Shown: positions 1-8,960 of the stretch, piece by piece
Position numbering within the stretch: the first letter of the stretch is position 1
How the letters are laid out: every line of letters begins with the position of its first letter
Origin: Clostridiales bacterium
GTDB taxonomy: Bacteria > Bacillota > Clostridia > Lachnospirales > WQUN01
NCBI GenBank assembly: GCA_031269465.1
Contig: JAISZB010000373.1
Coordinates: forward strand, 1-42,657
Reading direction: 5' to 3'
Length of the DNA stretch: 42,657 nt
Made by a program: the position numbers and the translations under genes
Notes under the pieces: generated by a model
Database searches by the model: none
Told to the model about the DNA's origin: nothing
Seen by the model: only the letters and a program-made list of their open reading frames with translations

Positions 1-20
1 TAGCGCAAGGGGCGCCTTCG

Positions 21-81
21 CCTCCACCCGTCCCCAAGCCCGCCTTGCCTACGGCAAGGCGGGCTTGGGGACGGGTGGAGG
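21..81. repeat. Perfect 29-bp GC-rich foldback with 3-nt loop
   Basis: Bases 21-49 are the exact reverse complement of 53-81, leaving a 3-nt loop (tac). The arms are very GC-rich. No T-run follows on either strand, so it is not a standard terminator. It lies 75 bp beyond the point where the VanR-like gene breaks off. It could be a mobile-element end, a small palindromic element, or a foldback artefact near a contig edge. Confidence 0.9.
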
Positions 82-155
82 GTTCCGCTCCCTCTATTTC
101 CGCTTGGGAAGAGGAAAAAAATCCCTATGGCGACTGTTGCATTTGATATTGCAAT

Positions 156-536
156 TTATAAACCTCTATATTTTTTATAGCGCCTCAGCTGCGCCTTGAC
201 GCGGGCAACCAATTCCAAAGGCCGGAATGGTTTTGTGATGTAATCGTCAGCGCCGAGAGTCAGGCCTGTAATCTTATCCAATTCAGCGTCCTTTGCTGTC
301 AGCATGATAATGGGGTAAGTATGCTTTTCACGTATTTTTTGGCAAATAGCAAGGCCATTAGAACCGGGAAGCAGGATGTCCAAAATGGCTAGGTCAAGCT
401 CGGCATTGTCTATGCAAACCAAAGCTTCTTTGGCGGTATAAAACTTAAAAACCGTATAGTTTTCATTTTTCAAGTATAACTCAACCAAGTCGGCGATTTC
501 CTGCTCGTCGTCTACAATCAGTATTTTGTCAGCCAT
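156..536 (-). pseudogene. VanR-like OmpR-family response regulator, truncated after the receiver domain
   Basis: The N-terminal receiver domain resembles VanR-type regulators of glycopeptide resistance; the runs EIADLVELYLKNENY and DDYITKPFRPLEL are typical. The acidic pair (VDDE), the phospho-acceptor Asp53 in AILDILLPG, the Thr in MLTAKD and the Lys in ITKPF are all present, so the domain could still be phosphorylated. The protein stops after about 126 residues at RRYKKYRGL, where VanR would continue through a linker into the winged-helix DNA-binding domain. That domain is absent in all frames downstream. The start was set at ATG 536 because GGA sits 9 nt upstream and MADKILIVDDE matches the family start; a longer in-frame start at 554 is less likely. 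No vanS, vanHAX or other resistance gene is in the window. It is either a decay product or a stand-alone receiver. Confidence 0.85.
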
Positions 537-700
537 TGTCACGCATCCTTTCATTTGCTCCCATTAAAGCATATAGAGAATAGGTTGAGAGTATATTTAT
601 TCATTATTAATAAAATATTAAGATTTCCATAAGTTTTTTAATACCATCATTGAAACCATTAAGCGCAGGCAAGCGGATGATTACGCCTTTAAGCGCCTCA

Positions 701-750
701 GTGGATAGTCAATCCCCAAAATCAGCGCATTTGGTTGCGAGTCGGCATAC
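701..750. repeat. Partial copy of the dispersed palindromic repeat
   Basis: The sequence gtggatagtc followed by aatccccaaaatcagcgc and atttggttgc matches one arm of the intergenic repeat family, most clearly the half-copy at 35534-35586. Only one arm is present. Confidence 0.6.
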
Positions 751-885
751 GTTGAAGACCGGGAAGCGGCGGATGCAATCTTGACAGGGAGGATATGGTT
801 AAGCATGTTGAATGGCATCTGGCCGGGGATAGGCCTTAAAGCCGGGATGATCCGGAAATTCAATACGGCTGGGATTCTGGGGTTG

Positions 886-916
886 GAAAAAGGGATGCCG
901 TTTAATAGGCATCCCT
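886..916 (-). terminator. Rho-independent terminator of the ftsEX-M23 operon
   Basis: On the minus strand a perfect 9-bp stem (agggatgcc/ggcatccct, 8-nt loop) is followed by TTTTT. It lies 29 bp past the stop codon of the M23 peptidase gene. Confidence 0.9.
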
Positions 917-944
917 CGCTTTTTGTTTCATTGACTAATGAAAA

Positions 945-2147
945 TCAGTAATTGAGATAAGCTTTCGGGTTTGTGGGAGAGCCGTTTATTCTGACTTCAA
1001 AATGGCAGTGCGGGCCGGTGGAGTTGCCAGTGCTTCCTGCCCTGGCGATTACATCGCCTTTGTTTACAATTGTTCCGGAAGAGGCGACGGTTTTGGAGTT
1101 GTGGCCGTACAGGGTGGTTATGCCATTTCCGTGATCTACGATGATGGTGTAGCCGTATCCGCTCTTCCAGCCGGCATAGATGCATACGCCGTTGTCTGCG
1201 GCGACGATTGAAGTTCCGGTAGGCGCGGGTATGTCAACGCCCGAGTGGAATTCGCTTCTGCCGTTTACGGGATTGTATCTGTAGCGGTAGACGTCGCTTA
1301 TGGTGTAGCGGCCGGGAACGGGCCAGAGCATTTGTCCGGAATAAGGCGCCGCGTTCACGGAAGTGCTGGCGTATCCGCCGCTGGCGGCAAGGGCGGCCGC
1401 CGCTTGGCGGGCAGCCTCTTTTCTAGCGGCGTCAGCTTCGGCGGCCTTTATGAGAGATACTATCTCAGCTTCAGCTTTATCCAGCGAAGCTATCTTTTCA
1501 GCGTATGACTTTTCGTCGCTGTCCAGCTTGTTGAATACTTCCTGCTTCTTCGCCAAAGCATCCTGAAGGTTGGTTTGAAGCTGCTCCTGCTCAAAGGCCA
1601 TAACTTCTATGTTTGATTTTTGATTGTCTATTTCTTTGACTTTTTCGGAAATCACACTTTCGATGGTCACAAGTTTATTTACAAGCGTTTTATCGTTTTT
1701 GATTATCCGGTTTATGTATTCAACCCTATTGACGAAATCTGTGAAGTTTTGAGCGTCAAAGATTACATCAAGATAGTCAATTGTTCCGTTGATGTACATA
1801 TAGCGCATTCTTTTTTTAAGTGTATCATACTGTTTTTCGCGCTCCTCCTGGGCAGCTGAAAGATCGCCTTCGATTTTCTCGAGCAGGATGTTGGTTCTAT
1901 CCAGCCTGTCGTTGAGAAGAATCAAATCGTCAGTGGCCTTTGTAAGCTCGCTGTCGATTTGCTCCATCTCAACCTCGGCTTGATTTTTCTGTTCGATAGT
2001 GCTGTTGAACTCTTCTTGAACTTCGCTCTTCTCGCTGTTTACTTCTTCCTGCTTGTTTTTGAGATCCTCCAGGCTGTTCGCGCGGACAGGCAGCGTTGTT
2101 GCGACTAATGATGCAAGCGCTAGAAGCAGAAAGATATTCCTTCGCAT
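945..2147 (-). CDS. Secreted coiled-coil M23 (LytM-type) peptidoglycan hydrolase
   Basis: This is a 400-residue exported murein endopeptidase. A signal peptide covers about residues 1-23 (FLLLALASLVATTLPVRA). A long Glu/Lys/Gln-rich coiled coil runs from about 25 to 240, then an Ala-rich linker, then the M23 domain at about 275-400. The zinc ligands are visible as H301 and D305 in HSGVD and H382 in HCHFEVR; H349 (LYGHN) and H380 complete the active site. The architecture matches EnvC/PcsB-like proteins that are held inactive by the coiled coil until FtsX changes shape. The gene follows ftsX after 28 bp and ends the operon with a strong terminator, which fits FtsEX-controlled septal wall cleavage. 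All catalytic residues are present, so it should be active. Confidence 0.93.
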   Translation of the reverse strand: MRRNIFLLLALASLVATTLPVRANSLEDLKNKQEEVNSEKSEVQEEFNSTIEQKNQAEVEMEQIDSELTKATDDLILLNDRLDRTNILLEKIEGDLSAAQEEREKQYDTLKKRMRYMYINGTIDYLDVIFDAQNFTDFVNRVEYINRIIKNDKTLVNKLVTIESVISEKVKEIDNQKSNIEVMAFEQEQLQTNLQDALAKKQEVFNKLDSDEKSYAEKIASLDKAEAEIVSLIKAAEADAARKEAARQAAAALAASGGYASTSVNAAPYSGQMLWPVPGRYTISDVYRYRYNPVNGRSEFHSGVDIPAPTGTSIVAADNGVCIYAGWKSGYGYTIIVDHGNGITTLYGHNSKTVASSGTIVNKGDVIARAGSTGNSTGPHCHFEVRINGSPTNPKAYLNY

Positions 2148-2175
2148 TTGATGTTTTTCCTCCTCTTTCTTTTCC

Positions 2176-3075
2176 TTATACGTTAAGATGCTGGCGAATT
2201 GATGTGACGCTTCCCAGGACGCCTATGAAAACGCCAAGTATGCCCAGCAGAGGAATCAAGATGGTGAAGATGTAGGCCCGCGTCCTAAAGTCGAAGTCCA
2301 GGATGGAGAGGGAGTTCTTTACCAGCTCAATTGCCGGGGTGTATACGGTGTGTATGAGAAACGTAGGAACCATCGCGCCAAGCACTCCAATTATCATGCC
2401 TTCAATGATGAATGGCCAGCGTATGAAGGCGTCTGTGGCGCCTACATACTTCATTATATTAATTTCAGTTTTGCGTGAATTTACAGCCAGTTTTATCGTG
2501 TTGAAAATGATTACTATGGAAATGATTCCAAGCCCTGCGATAATGATTACGCAGATTACCCTGAGAACGTTGTTTATAGTTATAAGGATGTTCACTGCTT
2601 GCTTGCCGTGCTTTATAGTATCTATTCCTTCGCCTTTGAGCTCATCCAGGCGGTTTACCACATAGTCCCAGTATCCCAGGGTCTCTATGTCTAAAACAAA
2701 GGAGCGGGGAAGAGGATTGTCGCTTTCCAAGCCGTCGAGGATATGGCTGGAATCTCCCAGATTTTCTCGAAACTGCGCGAGCGCGTCTTCTGAGGAGATG
2801 TACTCGACATTGCTTACATGAGGTATGTCCCTTATTAATTTCACAAGGTTGTTGACGTCTTCAGAGGAGCTGTCCTGGCTGATGTATACTGTTATGCTCA
2901 GCAGAGACTCCATTTGGAACAGCAGATAATCAATGTTGGAAGCTATGCAATAGGAAATCGACACGATGAACAGGCAGCCTGCCAGCGTAATTACAGACGC
3001 TATCGTCATAAGCCTGTTTTTTATCAGGCTCCGAAAGGCTTCTTGAATAGCGTAAGTTGTATTCCTAAGATTCAT
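2176..3075 (-). CDS. ftsX: Cell division ABC-transporter-like permease FtsX
   Basis: The 299-residue membrane protein has the FtsX layout. A cytoplasmic N-terminus is followed by a first transmembrane helix at about 22-45 (MTIASVITLAGCLFIVSI). An external domain of about 120 residues follows, with SSEDALAQFRENLGD typical of the family. Three further helices lie at about 170-200, 222-245 and 268-292. The start overlaps the end of ftsE by 11 bp, indicating translational coupling. FtsX does not transport; it passes ATP-driven movement from FtsE to an extracellular hydrolase, here most likely the M23 protein encoded next. Length is normal for the family. Confidence 0.95.
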   Translation of the reverse strand: MNLRNTTYAIQEAFRSLIKNRLMTIASVITLAGCLFIVSISYCIASNIDYLLFQMESLLSITVYISQDSSSEDVNNLVKLIRDIPHVSNVEYISSEDALAQFRENLGDSSHILDGLESDNPLPRSFVLDIETLGYWDYVVNRLDELKGEGIDTIKHGKQAVNILITINNVLRVICVIIIAGLGIISIVIIFNTIKLAVNSRKTEINIMKYVGATDAFIRWPFIIEGMIIGVLGAMVPTFLIHTVYTPAIELVKNSLSILDFDFRTRAYIFTILIPLLGILGVFIGVLGSVTSIRQHLNV

Positions 3076-3751
3076 CTCTGTATCCGCCCTTTTCTATATC
3101 ACGCAGAATAACGCCGTTCTTTAAAGTAACAACGCGCTTTTTCATAGAGTCGACTATTTCTTTGGCATGCGTCGCTACAACAACAGTAGTCCCCCTATCG
3201 TTGATGTCCTCAAGAAGCGTTACAATGTCCCATGCGGTGTCCGGATCCAGGTTTCCGGTAGGCTCGTCCGCTATCAGAAGAGGAGGCTTGTTGACTATAG
3301 CTCTTGCAAGGGCGGTGCGTTGCTGCTCTCCGCCGGATAGCTGATTCGGATAGGCTTTCGCTTTTCTGGCAAGGCCGACCCATGCCAGTACAGAGGGGAC
3401 GCTTCTTCTGATTTCACGGTTGGAAGCTCCTACTATCTGCATGGCGAAAGCGACGTTTTCATACACGGTTTTATTAGGAAGAAGCCGGAAGTCCTGAAAG
3501 ACAACTCCCATGCGGCGCCTGTAGTAAGGCATTTGGCTCCGAGTAAGAAGGCTTAGATCGTCGCCGTTTACGAGGAGTTTTCCTTCGGTAGGCTCGACTT
3601 CCTTGAGAAGGAGCTTTACCAGAGTCGTCTTGCCGGAGCCGCTTGTTCCGACTATGAACACAAACTCGCCATCATCTATCCTAAGACTGAGATGATCGAC
3701 TCCCTTTGCGCCGTTGTCATATATTTTTGTAAGGTTTTCAGCTGTAATCAT
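3065..3751 (-). CDS. ftsE: Cell division ATPase FtsE
   Basis: This 228-residue ABC ATPase has Walker A (GTSGSGKTT, about residues 35-43), a Q-loop (VFQDFRLLP), the signature LSGGEQQR, Walker B LLIADEPTGNLD and the switch His in VVATHAKE. These are classic FtsE features. It is the first gene of a compact minus-strand operon with ftsX and the M23 hydrolase. It drives conformational change in FtsX on the cytoplasmic face. All motifs are intact. No convincing promoter could be assigned in the AT-rich DNA upstream. Confidence 0.96.
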   Translation of the reverse strand: MITAENLTKIYDNGAKGVDHLSLRIDDGEFVFIVGTSGSGKTTLVKLLLKEVEPTEGKLLVNGDDLSLLTRSQMPYYRRRMGVVFQDFRLLPNKTVYENVAFAMQIVGASNREIRRSVPSVLAWVGLARKAKAYPNQLSGGEQQRTALARAIVNKPPLLIADEPTGNLDPDTAWDIVTLLEDINDRGTTVVVATHAKEIVDSMKKRVVTLKNGVILRDIEKGGYRDES

Positions 3752-5137
3752 TTAGAAAATATCCCCTTAAATGTGGCCGACGGCAATTCGCTGCAGGACG
3801 ATGCTTATTACCTGCATTGAATTGTTCTGTCTTAAAGGCGCTTTCAAATTCATCGCGCTCTCATTTACTATGGCGATGAATTAGGAAGGCGAAAGAGCGC
3901 TTCGCCTCTGTAAAATTGTTACGCAGAGACGCACTGAAATATTGCATTCATGAAAGGCAAATGCTGCAAAGCAATATGCGGCTTATGAAATTATGACCGA
4001 TAATAGAGAGAGGAAAAGGCATATTGCATTTATTGATCGAATATCCATCTATTTCAGACATATTTCTCATTCTAACCTTTTTCACCATGAAAATCAAGTC
4101 CTTAAATCTGGAACCTATACGCCAGCAAATGTCCTTCATGCATGCAGGGGCATGCAGCCATGCAACAGTCTTGAAGGGGAAGATATGTATACGTCAGAGT
4201 TCGTTCAATTTTAGACATGATTTTGCTGACGAATATGTTAAGACAATGTAAATCAAATGTTACAACAATAACGTTATGTTTCAGCACTATGAACTGAAAA
4301 AAGCGGATTGGAGCATGATATTATTCCCCTGTAGAGAAAAAAAGAGCAATCAGAATGAAAATTAAAGCTTTTCTGCAACTTCAGAGTCAATAAACACTCA
4401 CTAGAGGCATGGAGAAGGTGATCCAGTGAAAATCAAATGTTAAAAATTGATTAAGCAAGTGTTACGATGTATTTCCGGATTATTTAATTATATATCCTTT
4501 TTGAGCAATTAAGGTTAAAAAATGATTAGATTTTTGTGTTGCAGGCATAAAACGCAAAAAGAAATGGCATAAACGAAAAGCTATTTGTGCAAAACTGTTG
4601 GGCTGATTTTCTGAAAAGGGCTTGGCGCCAGGGCCAGACTGGATAGCAATGAGCTATGCGAATGACACTCCGATGCTGGATGTCCTGGCATCCGCCATCG
4701 GAGATCGATGCGCTCGGATTCGCCGGATTTCGCAAGCCATGCGGGCATCTAGTTGGAGGAATCGGGATATTTCCCAGCAGCCAAATCGCGCAGCATTGAG
4801 CTCCATGCGCATCCGGCCTGCTCCGAGTCCGTGAAGATGAGAAATTCCTGCGCGCTGAAAAGGCTTGGCAACTTTATGGAAATCAACGGCCTGCCATATT
4901 CTCCGGAACTGGGTTTGGCGCGGCCTGGGCTGTTGAGGGGCAAATGCGGATTTTACATGCGCAAAGAGGCGATAGCGATTGTTTTAGACGTCAATTCCAG
5001 CCTGGTTTTTGCCGCCAGTTTCAGGGTTGCAGGGTCTACCAACAGGATCACTTCCAAAAGATCACAATCTTATTTAGCTGAAATATTTGTTTTGTGCGAG
5101 TTTGCTCGTATAATAGCAATTGATAGAACCCCCCCTC
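3752..5137. other. Gene-poor intergenic stretch
   Basis: Nearly 1.4 kb without a convincing gene. Short open frames exist on both strands, the longest 133 codons at 4753-5154, but none has a family motif, a good ribosome binding site or a partner gene. 3752-4600 is AT-rich. 4620-4960 is more GC-rich with overlapping frames on both strands and may be decayed coding DNA of unknown origin. Confidence 0.6.
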
Positions 5138-5614
5138 TTAGCAGCAATGCGTGATGTGATCTATGAGGGGACATCTGTTTTTAGGGAGAATCACCACCAT
5201 GATCAAACAACACGCTATATACGCACGGCAAAATAGCCAAGTTGCGAGAATACGGCTGTATATGTACCCGCGCAGAACCAGTTCGCGGCCGCAGGCCACG
5301 GGCGTGAGCGCGAGCTCGACGCCAGCGAGGCGATTGCTCGCCGGAAGCAGATCCACGCCTTCCTTGTGATGTATTATTCCTGCTGCGGGATTGACATCCT
5401 CGCCATTGATGAGGCTAATCATCACGCTCGAGAGCGTTGCCTTCAGCTTGTCAGGCTCCATCACGCCCAAGCTGGCGGTGAGCGAGCGCTGGCTGTCCGC
5501 GTCAATGACAAGCGTCTTTTTGCCCTCGCGGACAAGGCCGACACCAAGGCTCACGGCGGTCGTGGCCTTGCCGACGCCGCCCTTCCTCGCGCCGATGACA
5601 ATCGTGTTGCCCAT
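5138..5614 (-). pseudogene. ParA/Soj-type partition ATPase, truncated, with altered Walker A
   Basis: The start at ATG 5614 has an excellent AAAGGAGG ribosome binding site, and MGNTIVIG followed by KGGVGK is the normal ParA opening. The deviant Walker A motif reads KGGVGKATT rather than KGGVGKTTT, so the Thr after the catalytic Lys, which helps bind magnesium, is Ala. Further family features follow: KTLVIDADSQRSLTASLG, then HHKEGVDLLPASNRLAGVEL and RELVLRGYI. After VLRGYI the sequence leaves the family; the Walker B half is missing and the last 40 residues are unrelated. ParA of this type usually belongs to plasmids and integrative elements, which fits the decayed mobile DNA around it. Confidence 0.85.
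5201..5240 (+). pseudogene. N-terminal stub of a large serine recombinase
   Basis: ATG 5201 opens with MIKQHAIYARQ, the usual start of Tn4451/TndX-type serine recombinases, where the catalytic Ser follows in IYARQS. Here it reads IYARQNS and then leaves the family. A GGGAG box lies 9 nt upstream. The fragment sits on the opposite strand to the foreign tail of the broken ParA gene. The C-terminal part of such a recombinase is found on the same strand at 12760-13110, so the two may be ends of one dismantled gene. Confidence 0.45.
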
Positions 5615-5764
5615 ATAGCATTTCCTCCTTTTTCGGGGCAAAGATTTTAGCGTTAATTTGACGTCAGTTTCTAAAGGAAGCAAAGCCAACCCCGGTTTTT
5701 TTGGGAAAGAGTGAAAAAGAATAGCGCCAAATCCTTAAACCATTGATTTCATTGGCTTTTGGGC

Positions 5765-5935
5765 TTAGCGTTATTATACTATATGGGCATACACGGGCAA
5801 TCCATTATTATCGTGGAGGAATGCTCTTGGCCTTGGTAGCAGAACAACTTGGGCGCGCATCGCCGAAACCACAAAAATCTATTATGGAAAGAAAGCCATT
5901 CCCGAGGCATACCGTTTTTACTGAATTAGCTGCTG
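5765..5935 (+). pseudogene. C-terminal fragment of a tyrosine recombinase
   Basis: The frame GHTRAIHYYRGGM, then LALVAEQLGRAS, matches the HxxR region and the following helix of phage-type integrases. A one-base shift then gives AETTKIYYGKK, the usual context of the catalytic Tyr, and the frame stops at KAIPEAYRFY. The N-terminal part is absent. The fragment ends just upstream of another tyrosine recombinase gene, so these may be consecutive members of a multi-recombinase element (compare RIT elements, which carry three in a row). Confidence 0.6.
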
Positions 5936-5946
5936 CTTTTCTTGCC

Positions 5947-6009
5947 ATAACAAGCAATGCTTTTCTTGGGGCACGATGTGCCACTAACAGAAAGGAGATT
6001 GCTTGTTAT
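5947..6009 (+). promoter_or_regulatory. Hairpin enclosing the ribosome binding site and start of the recombinase gene
   Basis: Bases 5947-5958 (ataacaagcaat) are the exact reverse complement of 5998-6009 (attgcttgttat). The right arm covers the first two bases of the ATG at 6008, and the loop contains the AAAGGAG ribosome binding site plus a smaller hairpin (ggcac/gtgcc). Folding would limit ribosome access, so this may be a translational control element. Confidence 0.55.
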
Positions 6010-7066
6010 GATGAAACAAGTCATATCAGCTGTCCTGTGCGGCGAGTTGGAGGCAAAGCTGTTGGAACTTCATTATTCCGGCGATTCAATGCGCAGATGC
6101 AGAAAAGTGTTCCGTGAGTTCACGGAATGCGCGGGCGGCTGTGATTGCCCGCAGTCCAAAGGCGCGGGCTTTCCCGTTTGGAAGTTCCAGCAGTTCGGCG
6201 GATTTGCCGCAAGCGGCGAACATTCGAAGAATGAAATGCATTGCTTTCGGGCGATGCGCTCCCTTGCAGAGCGCTGCAATTTCGGGATTCTGTTCCGCAG
6301 GCATGATTTCAATGGCGGGATCGTCTGGCCGGAGCCATTCAAAGAAGCGGACGAAGGCTTCTTGCGCTATGAGGCTGAATGCGGGCGTCCGCACTTCCAG
6401 CATGAACGATGCAAAGCCGTGATTAAGGATTTAATGCTCTTTCTTGATTCTTTTGGCGTCCATGGCCTTAACGGCGTTGCATCCGGATTGACATCCCGGC
6501 TCATTGAAACTATGGCCGGGCTGGCGCCGGCGGCGATCGCAGGGCGTGCATCCGCTTTGCGGCAGCGCTTCAAGCATGCATGCTTGAACGGATTCGCAGG
6601 GAAGCCAATTGCCGCATGCCTTCCCCGCCCGCCGCGGAGAGTGCGGGCAAAGCTTCCTGCGGCGCGGACGGAAGGCCAGATTGAAAGCCTGATCAATGCG
6701 GTCGGCGCCACGGCGCCGATTGGGAAGCGGGACTATGCGATAATCCTCATCGGCGCGCGGCTGGGCTTCAGGATAGGGGGCGCCTTGAATTCAGCGGCAA
6801 ACGATATTGATTGGGACGGCAAGCTGACATCCACCGTCCAAGGGAAAGCGCCGGAAACGCAGACGATGCCGCCGCCTTCCGATGCCGGCCGGGCAATCAT
6901 CGGCTGCCTGGAGAACGGGAGGCCTGCGGCGGATTGTCCGAATATATTTGCAGCCCACAGCGCGCCTTATGCAGGGCGCCCTTTCAAAAGCGCGCTCAGG
7001 GGCAGCCTCGGCAAGGCCCTGAAAAGAGCCGGCATGCCGATTGTACAACTCGCTGTTTTAAAATGA
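6008..7066 (+). pseudogene. Tyrosine recombinase (phage-type integrase), C-terminus missing
   Basis: The start at ATG 6008 follows AAAGGAG. About 350 residues read as an integrase. The N-terminal part includes ELHYSGDSMRRCRKVFREF, and a core-binding region follows. The catalytic core begins with KRDYAIILIGARLGFRIGG (carrying the first catalytic Arg) and then NDIDWDGKLTSTVQGK. The protein ends at PIVQLAVLK before any HxxR box or catalytic Tyr, so it cannot catalyse strand exchange. Family members of this kind are usually about 400 residues. It is likely a remnant of an integrative element and follows another recombinase fragment. Confidence 0.8.
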
Positions 7067-7150
7067 TACCGTTGTCATTCCAATATTTTCTCAAGAAAAC
7101 CTGCTCCTATCAGGCTTCTTCGATTGAATACGGCTTAACAACATCTACGG

Positions 7151-7192
7151 AATAATTGTGGTTATGCCGATGTCGGCATAATCACAATTATT
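7151..7192. repeat. 42-bp near-perfect palindrome downstream of the recombinase remnant
   Basis: Two 20-base arms (aataattgtg, g, ttatgccga and its complement) match except at one position and are separated by tg. It lies 85 bp after the truncated integrase and just before phage tail remnants. There is no T-run. It could be a recombinase binding site or element end. Confidence 0.75.
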
Positions 7193-7235
7193 GTGTCGAC
7201 ACCGCGAAAGGATATGAATTACAGGAGGATTGAAT

Positions 7236-7813
7236 ATGGCTACAATCGGGCTTGATAGGCTTTACAGCGCCGCATTTACCGAGGATGCGGACGGGATTGA
7301 AGCCTACGGAACGCCGACTTTTTAGCGAAAGCAATCAGCGTGGACTTATTCCTGGAACTCGCTGAAGCCACGCTTTATGCCGACGACGGGGCGACGGTGG
7401 TGATAAAGGAATTCAAGAATGGGAAGCTGACGCTTGACGTTGACGACATCGGTCGCGGAAAAGCCGCCGAGTTGACAGGCGTAACCGCCGACAGCAACGG
7501 CGTCTTGGTTTCCGCAAGCGAGGATGGCGAGCCGGTGGCGGTGGGATTCAAAGCGAATAAGGCAAGTGATTAATAACGTTATTTTTGGATTTACAAAGTG
7601 AAGTTCGCGCCGTTCGGGGCGACACTCGCAACCAAAGGCGACAGTATTGCTTTCAACACGCCGAAAATCGGGGGAACAATTATGCGGCGCAATAAACCCG
7701 ACGGAAGCGGAAAACATCCGTGGAAAGCGGAAGTGACGGAAGGCGACAGCGATGTGGCAGATTCCGTGATTACAGGCCGGTATAGGAACCGGTTTATACG
7801 GAGGTGTAAGGAA
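7236..7813 (+). pseudogene. Phage major tail protein (phi13-type), frameshifted
   Basis: ATG 7236 follows an AGGAGG site and opens with ATIGLDRLY, then DADGIEAYGTPT, as in siphophage major tail tube proteins. A stop after TPTF is followed, in another frame, by LAEATLYADDGATVVIKEF and LTLDVDDIG up to a TAA at 7573. A third frame gives FGATLATKGDSIAFNTP and TIMRRNKPDG, then GKHPWKAEVTEGD, the usual C-terminal half. At least two frameshifts break the gene. It is followed directly by a tail assembly chaperone remnant, the normal phage order. Confidence 0.82.
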
Positions 7814-8392
7814 TGACTGCTGAACAGAATGAAAGAAGCGCGGCAATCAAAATCAGCGGTGGGGAGTTTGAATTGGTGCTGACCACAAGGGCGGCAAAAG
7901 AAGTCGCCAAACGTTGCGGTGGTCTTCCCAATCGCGGTGAAAAGCTAATGAAAGCGGAAAATTTCGAGATGGCATTGGAAGAGATTATCTGGCTTATCAC
8001 GCTGCTTGCCAATCAGTCAATTCTGATTCACAATCTCAGGCACAAGGACGCTCCAAAGTTTACTGACCGAGGAGGAGGTTGAGTTGCTGACGTCTCCGCT
8101 CGAATTGGCGGCTTATAAAAACGCCATTACGGAGGCGATGTTAAAAAGGTACGGCGCCTAATATCGAAAGCGAGGAAGCCGGAAAAATACGGTAGCCGAG
8201 TAAGCGACGAAGAGTTGTTCACCCGGCTTTTGTATTACGGAACTGTTCACTTAAACCGCTCGGAAGACGATACGTGGTTCACGTCGATTGGGCTGCTGCT
8301 TGATATTTGGGAGTGTCACAGGCAGTTTTTGGGTATGTCGAAACCGAAAAGAACGCTTTTTATCAGGGATGTGATGCCCGACGGTATATAAC
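7813..8392 (+). pseudogene. Phage tail assembly chaperone (G/GT-like) remnants
   Basis: The first frame (ATG 7813) gives 89 residues with GEFELVLTTRAAKEVAKRCGG, typical of the small chaperone encoded after the major tail protein. Near 8065 the expected continuation TEEEVELLTSPLELAAYK moves to another frame. Further shifts near 8140 and 8200 lead to ELFTRLLYYGTVHLNRSEDD and LLLDIWECHRQFLGMSKPKR, ending at PDGI. Phages use one programmed frameshift between G and GT, but several shifts here indicate decay. The natural slippage site cannot be told apart by eye. Confidence 0.65.
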
Positions 8393-8520
8393 CCTTGCTT
8401 GCTTGAAGACAAAAAAGAAACAGGCAGTATTTACGCTGCCGACCTTGACGAGCTATGCGGAAGATGCGATGAATTATGGGGGCAAACAAAGGTGATTCTA
8501 AGCAAATTGTCCGCGCTGTA
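8393..8520 (+). other. Unrecognised coding-like fragment after the tail genes
   Basis: One frame reads CLLEDKKETGSIYAADLDEL, then CDELWGQTKVILSKLSAL before a stop. It looks like ordinary protein sequence but I do not recognise it. It may belong to the tail cluster or to the end of another element. Confidence 0.35.
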
Positions 8521-8537
8521 ACGGCAGACCTTTCCGT

Positions 8538-8960
8538 TTACACCAAATTCTCAAACAACTCAGATTCAATGTCCAGAACGTCCTCAATTCTAATTTTCTC
8601 GCCGGTCATAAGTACGATGATTCTTTCATAATCGTCAATTTTCTTTAGCGTCCCAACAGACGTGACATAAGCGCCGCCGTCCTTTTTCCCGTCCGGGCGG
8701 AAATGGGTCACAGCTAACATCGGGCTGTCAGCGACCATATCAGTCAGCATACTGAGCTTTACATCCAAATCCGCAATCGCGCTCTCGCCAAGCTCTATCT
8801 TCGCATCGGTGAGCCTCGCGGTTTCCTTGACAGCCGCGTCATATCCGGTGAGCGCGGCAAAGGGGGCAAACTGCGCGGCGCGGTTTGCCCGCGACATCTG
8901 CGGGCGTGTTTTTGAGACGTGGTGAGGCAGATTGATTATATCATCGTAGGGATTTTTCAT
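8538..8960 (-). CDS. YolD-like protein
   Basis: This 140-residue protein opens with YDDIINLPHHVSKTRPQMS, then RAAQFAPFAALTGYDAAV, the hallmark of the YolD-like family (the QFxPFxAL motif). Its start overlaps the stop of the Y-family polymerase gene by 4 bp (ATGA), so the two are translationally coupled. YolD-like proteins commonly pair with UvrX-type polymerases on plasmids and integrative elements and are thought to modulate the polymerase. The frame is intact, unlike most neighbours. Confidence 0.88.
   Translation of the reverse strand: MKNPYDDIINLPHHVSKTRPQMSRANRAAQFAPFAALTGYDAAVKETARLTDAKIELGESAIADLDVKLSMLTDMVADSPMLAVTHFRPDGKKDGGAYVTSVGTLKKIDDYERIIVLMTGEKIRIEDVLDIESELFENLV

Noticed and set aside
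156..536. Glycopeptide resistance operon
   Set aside because: Only a truncated VanR-like receiver is present; no sensor, ligase or dehydrogenase genes are seen.
4753..5154. 133-codon plus-strand open frame
   Set aside because: No motif, no ribosome binding site, and overlapping frames on the other strand of similar quality.
8060..8160. Programmed frameshift between tail chaperone G and GT
   Set aside because: Several separate shifts and stops are needed to follow the family, so decay explains it better, though one shift might be ancestral.
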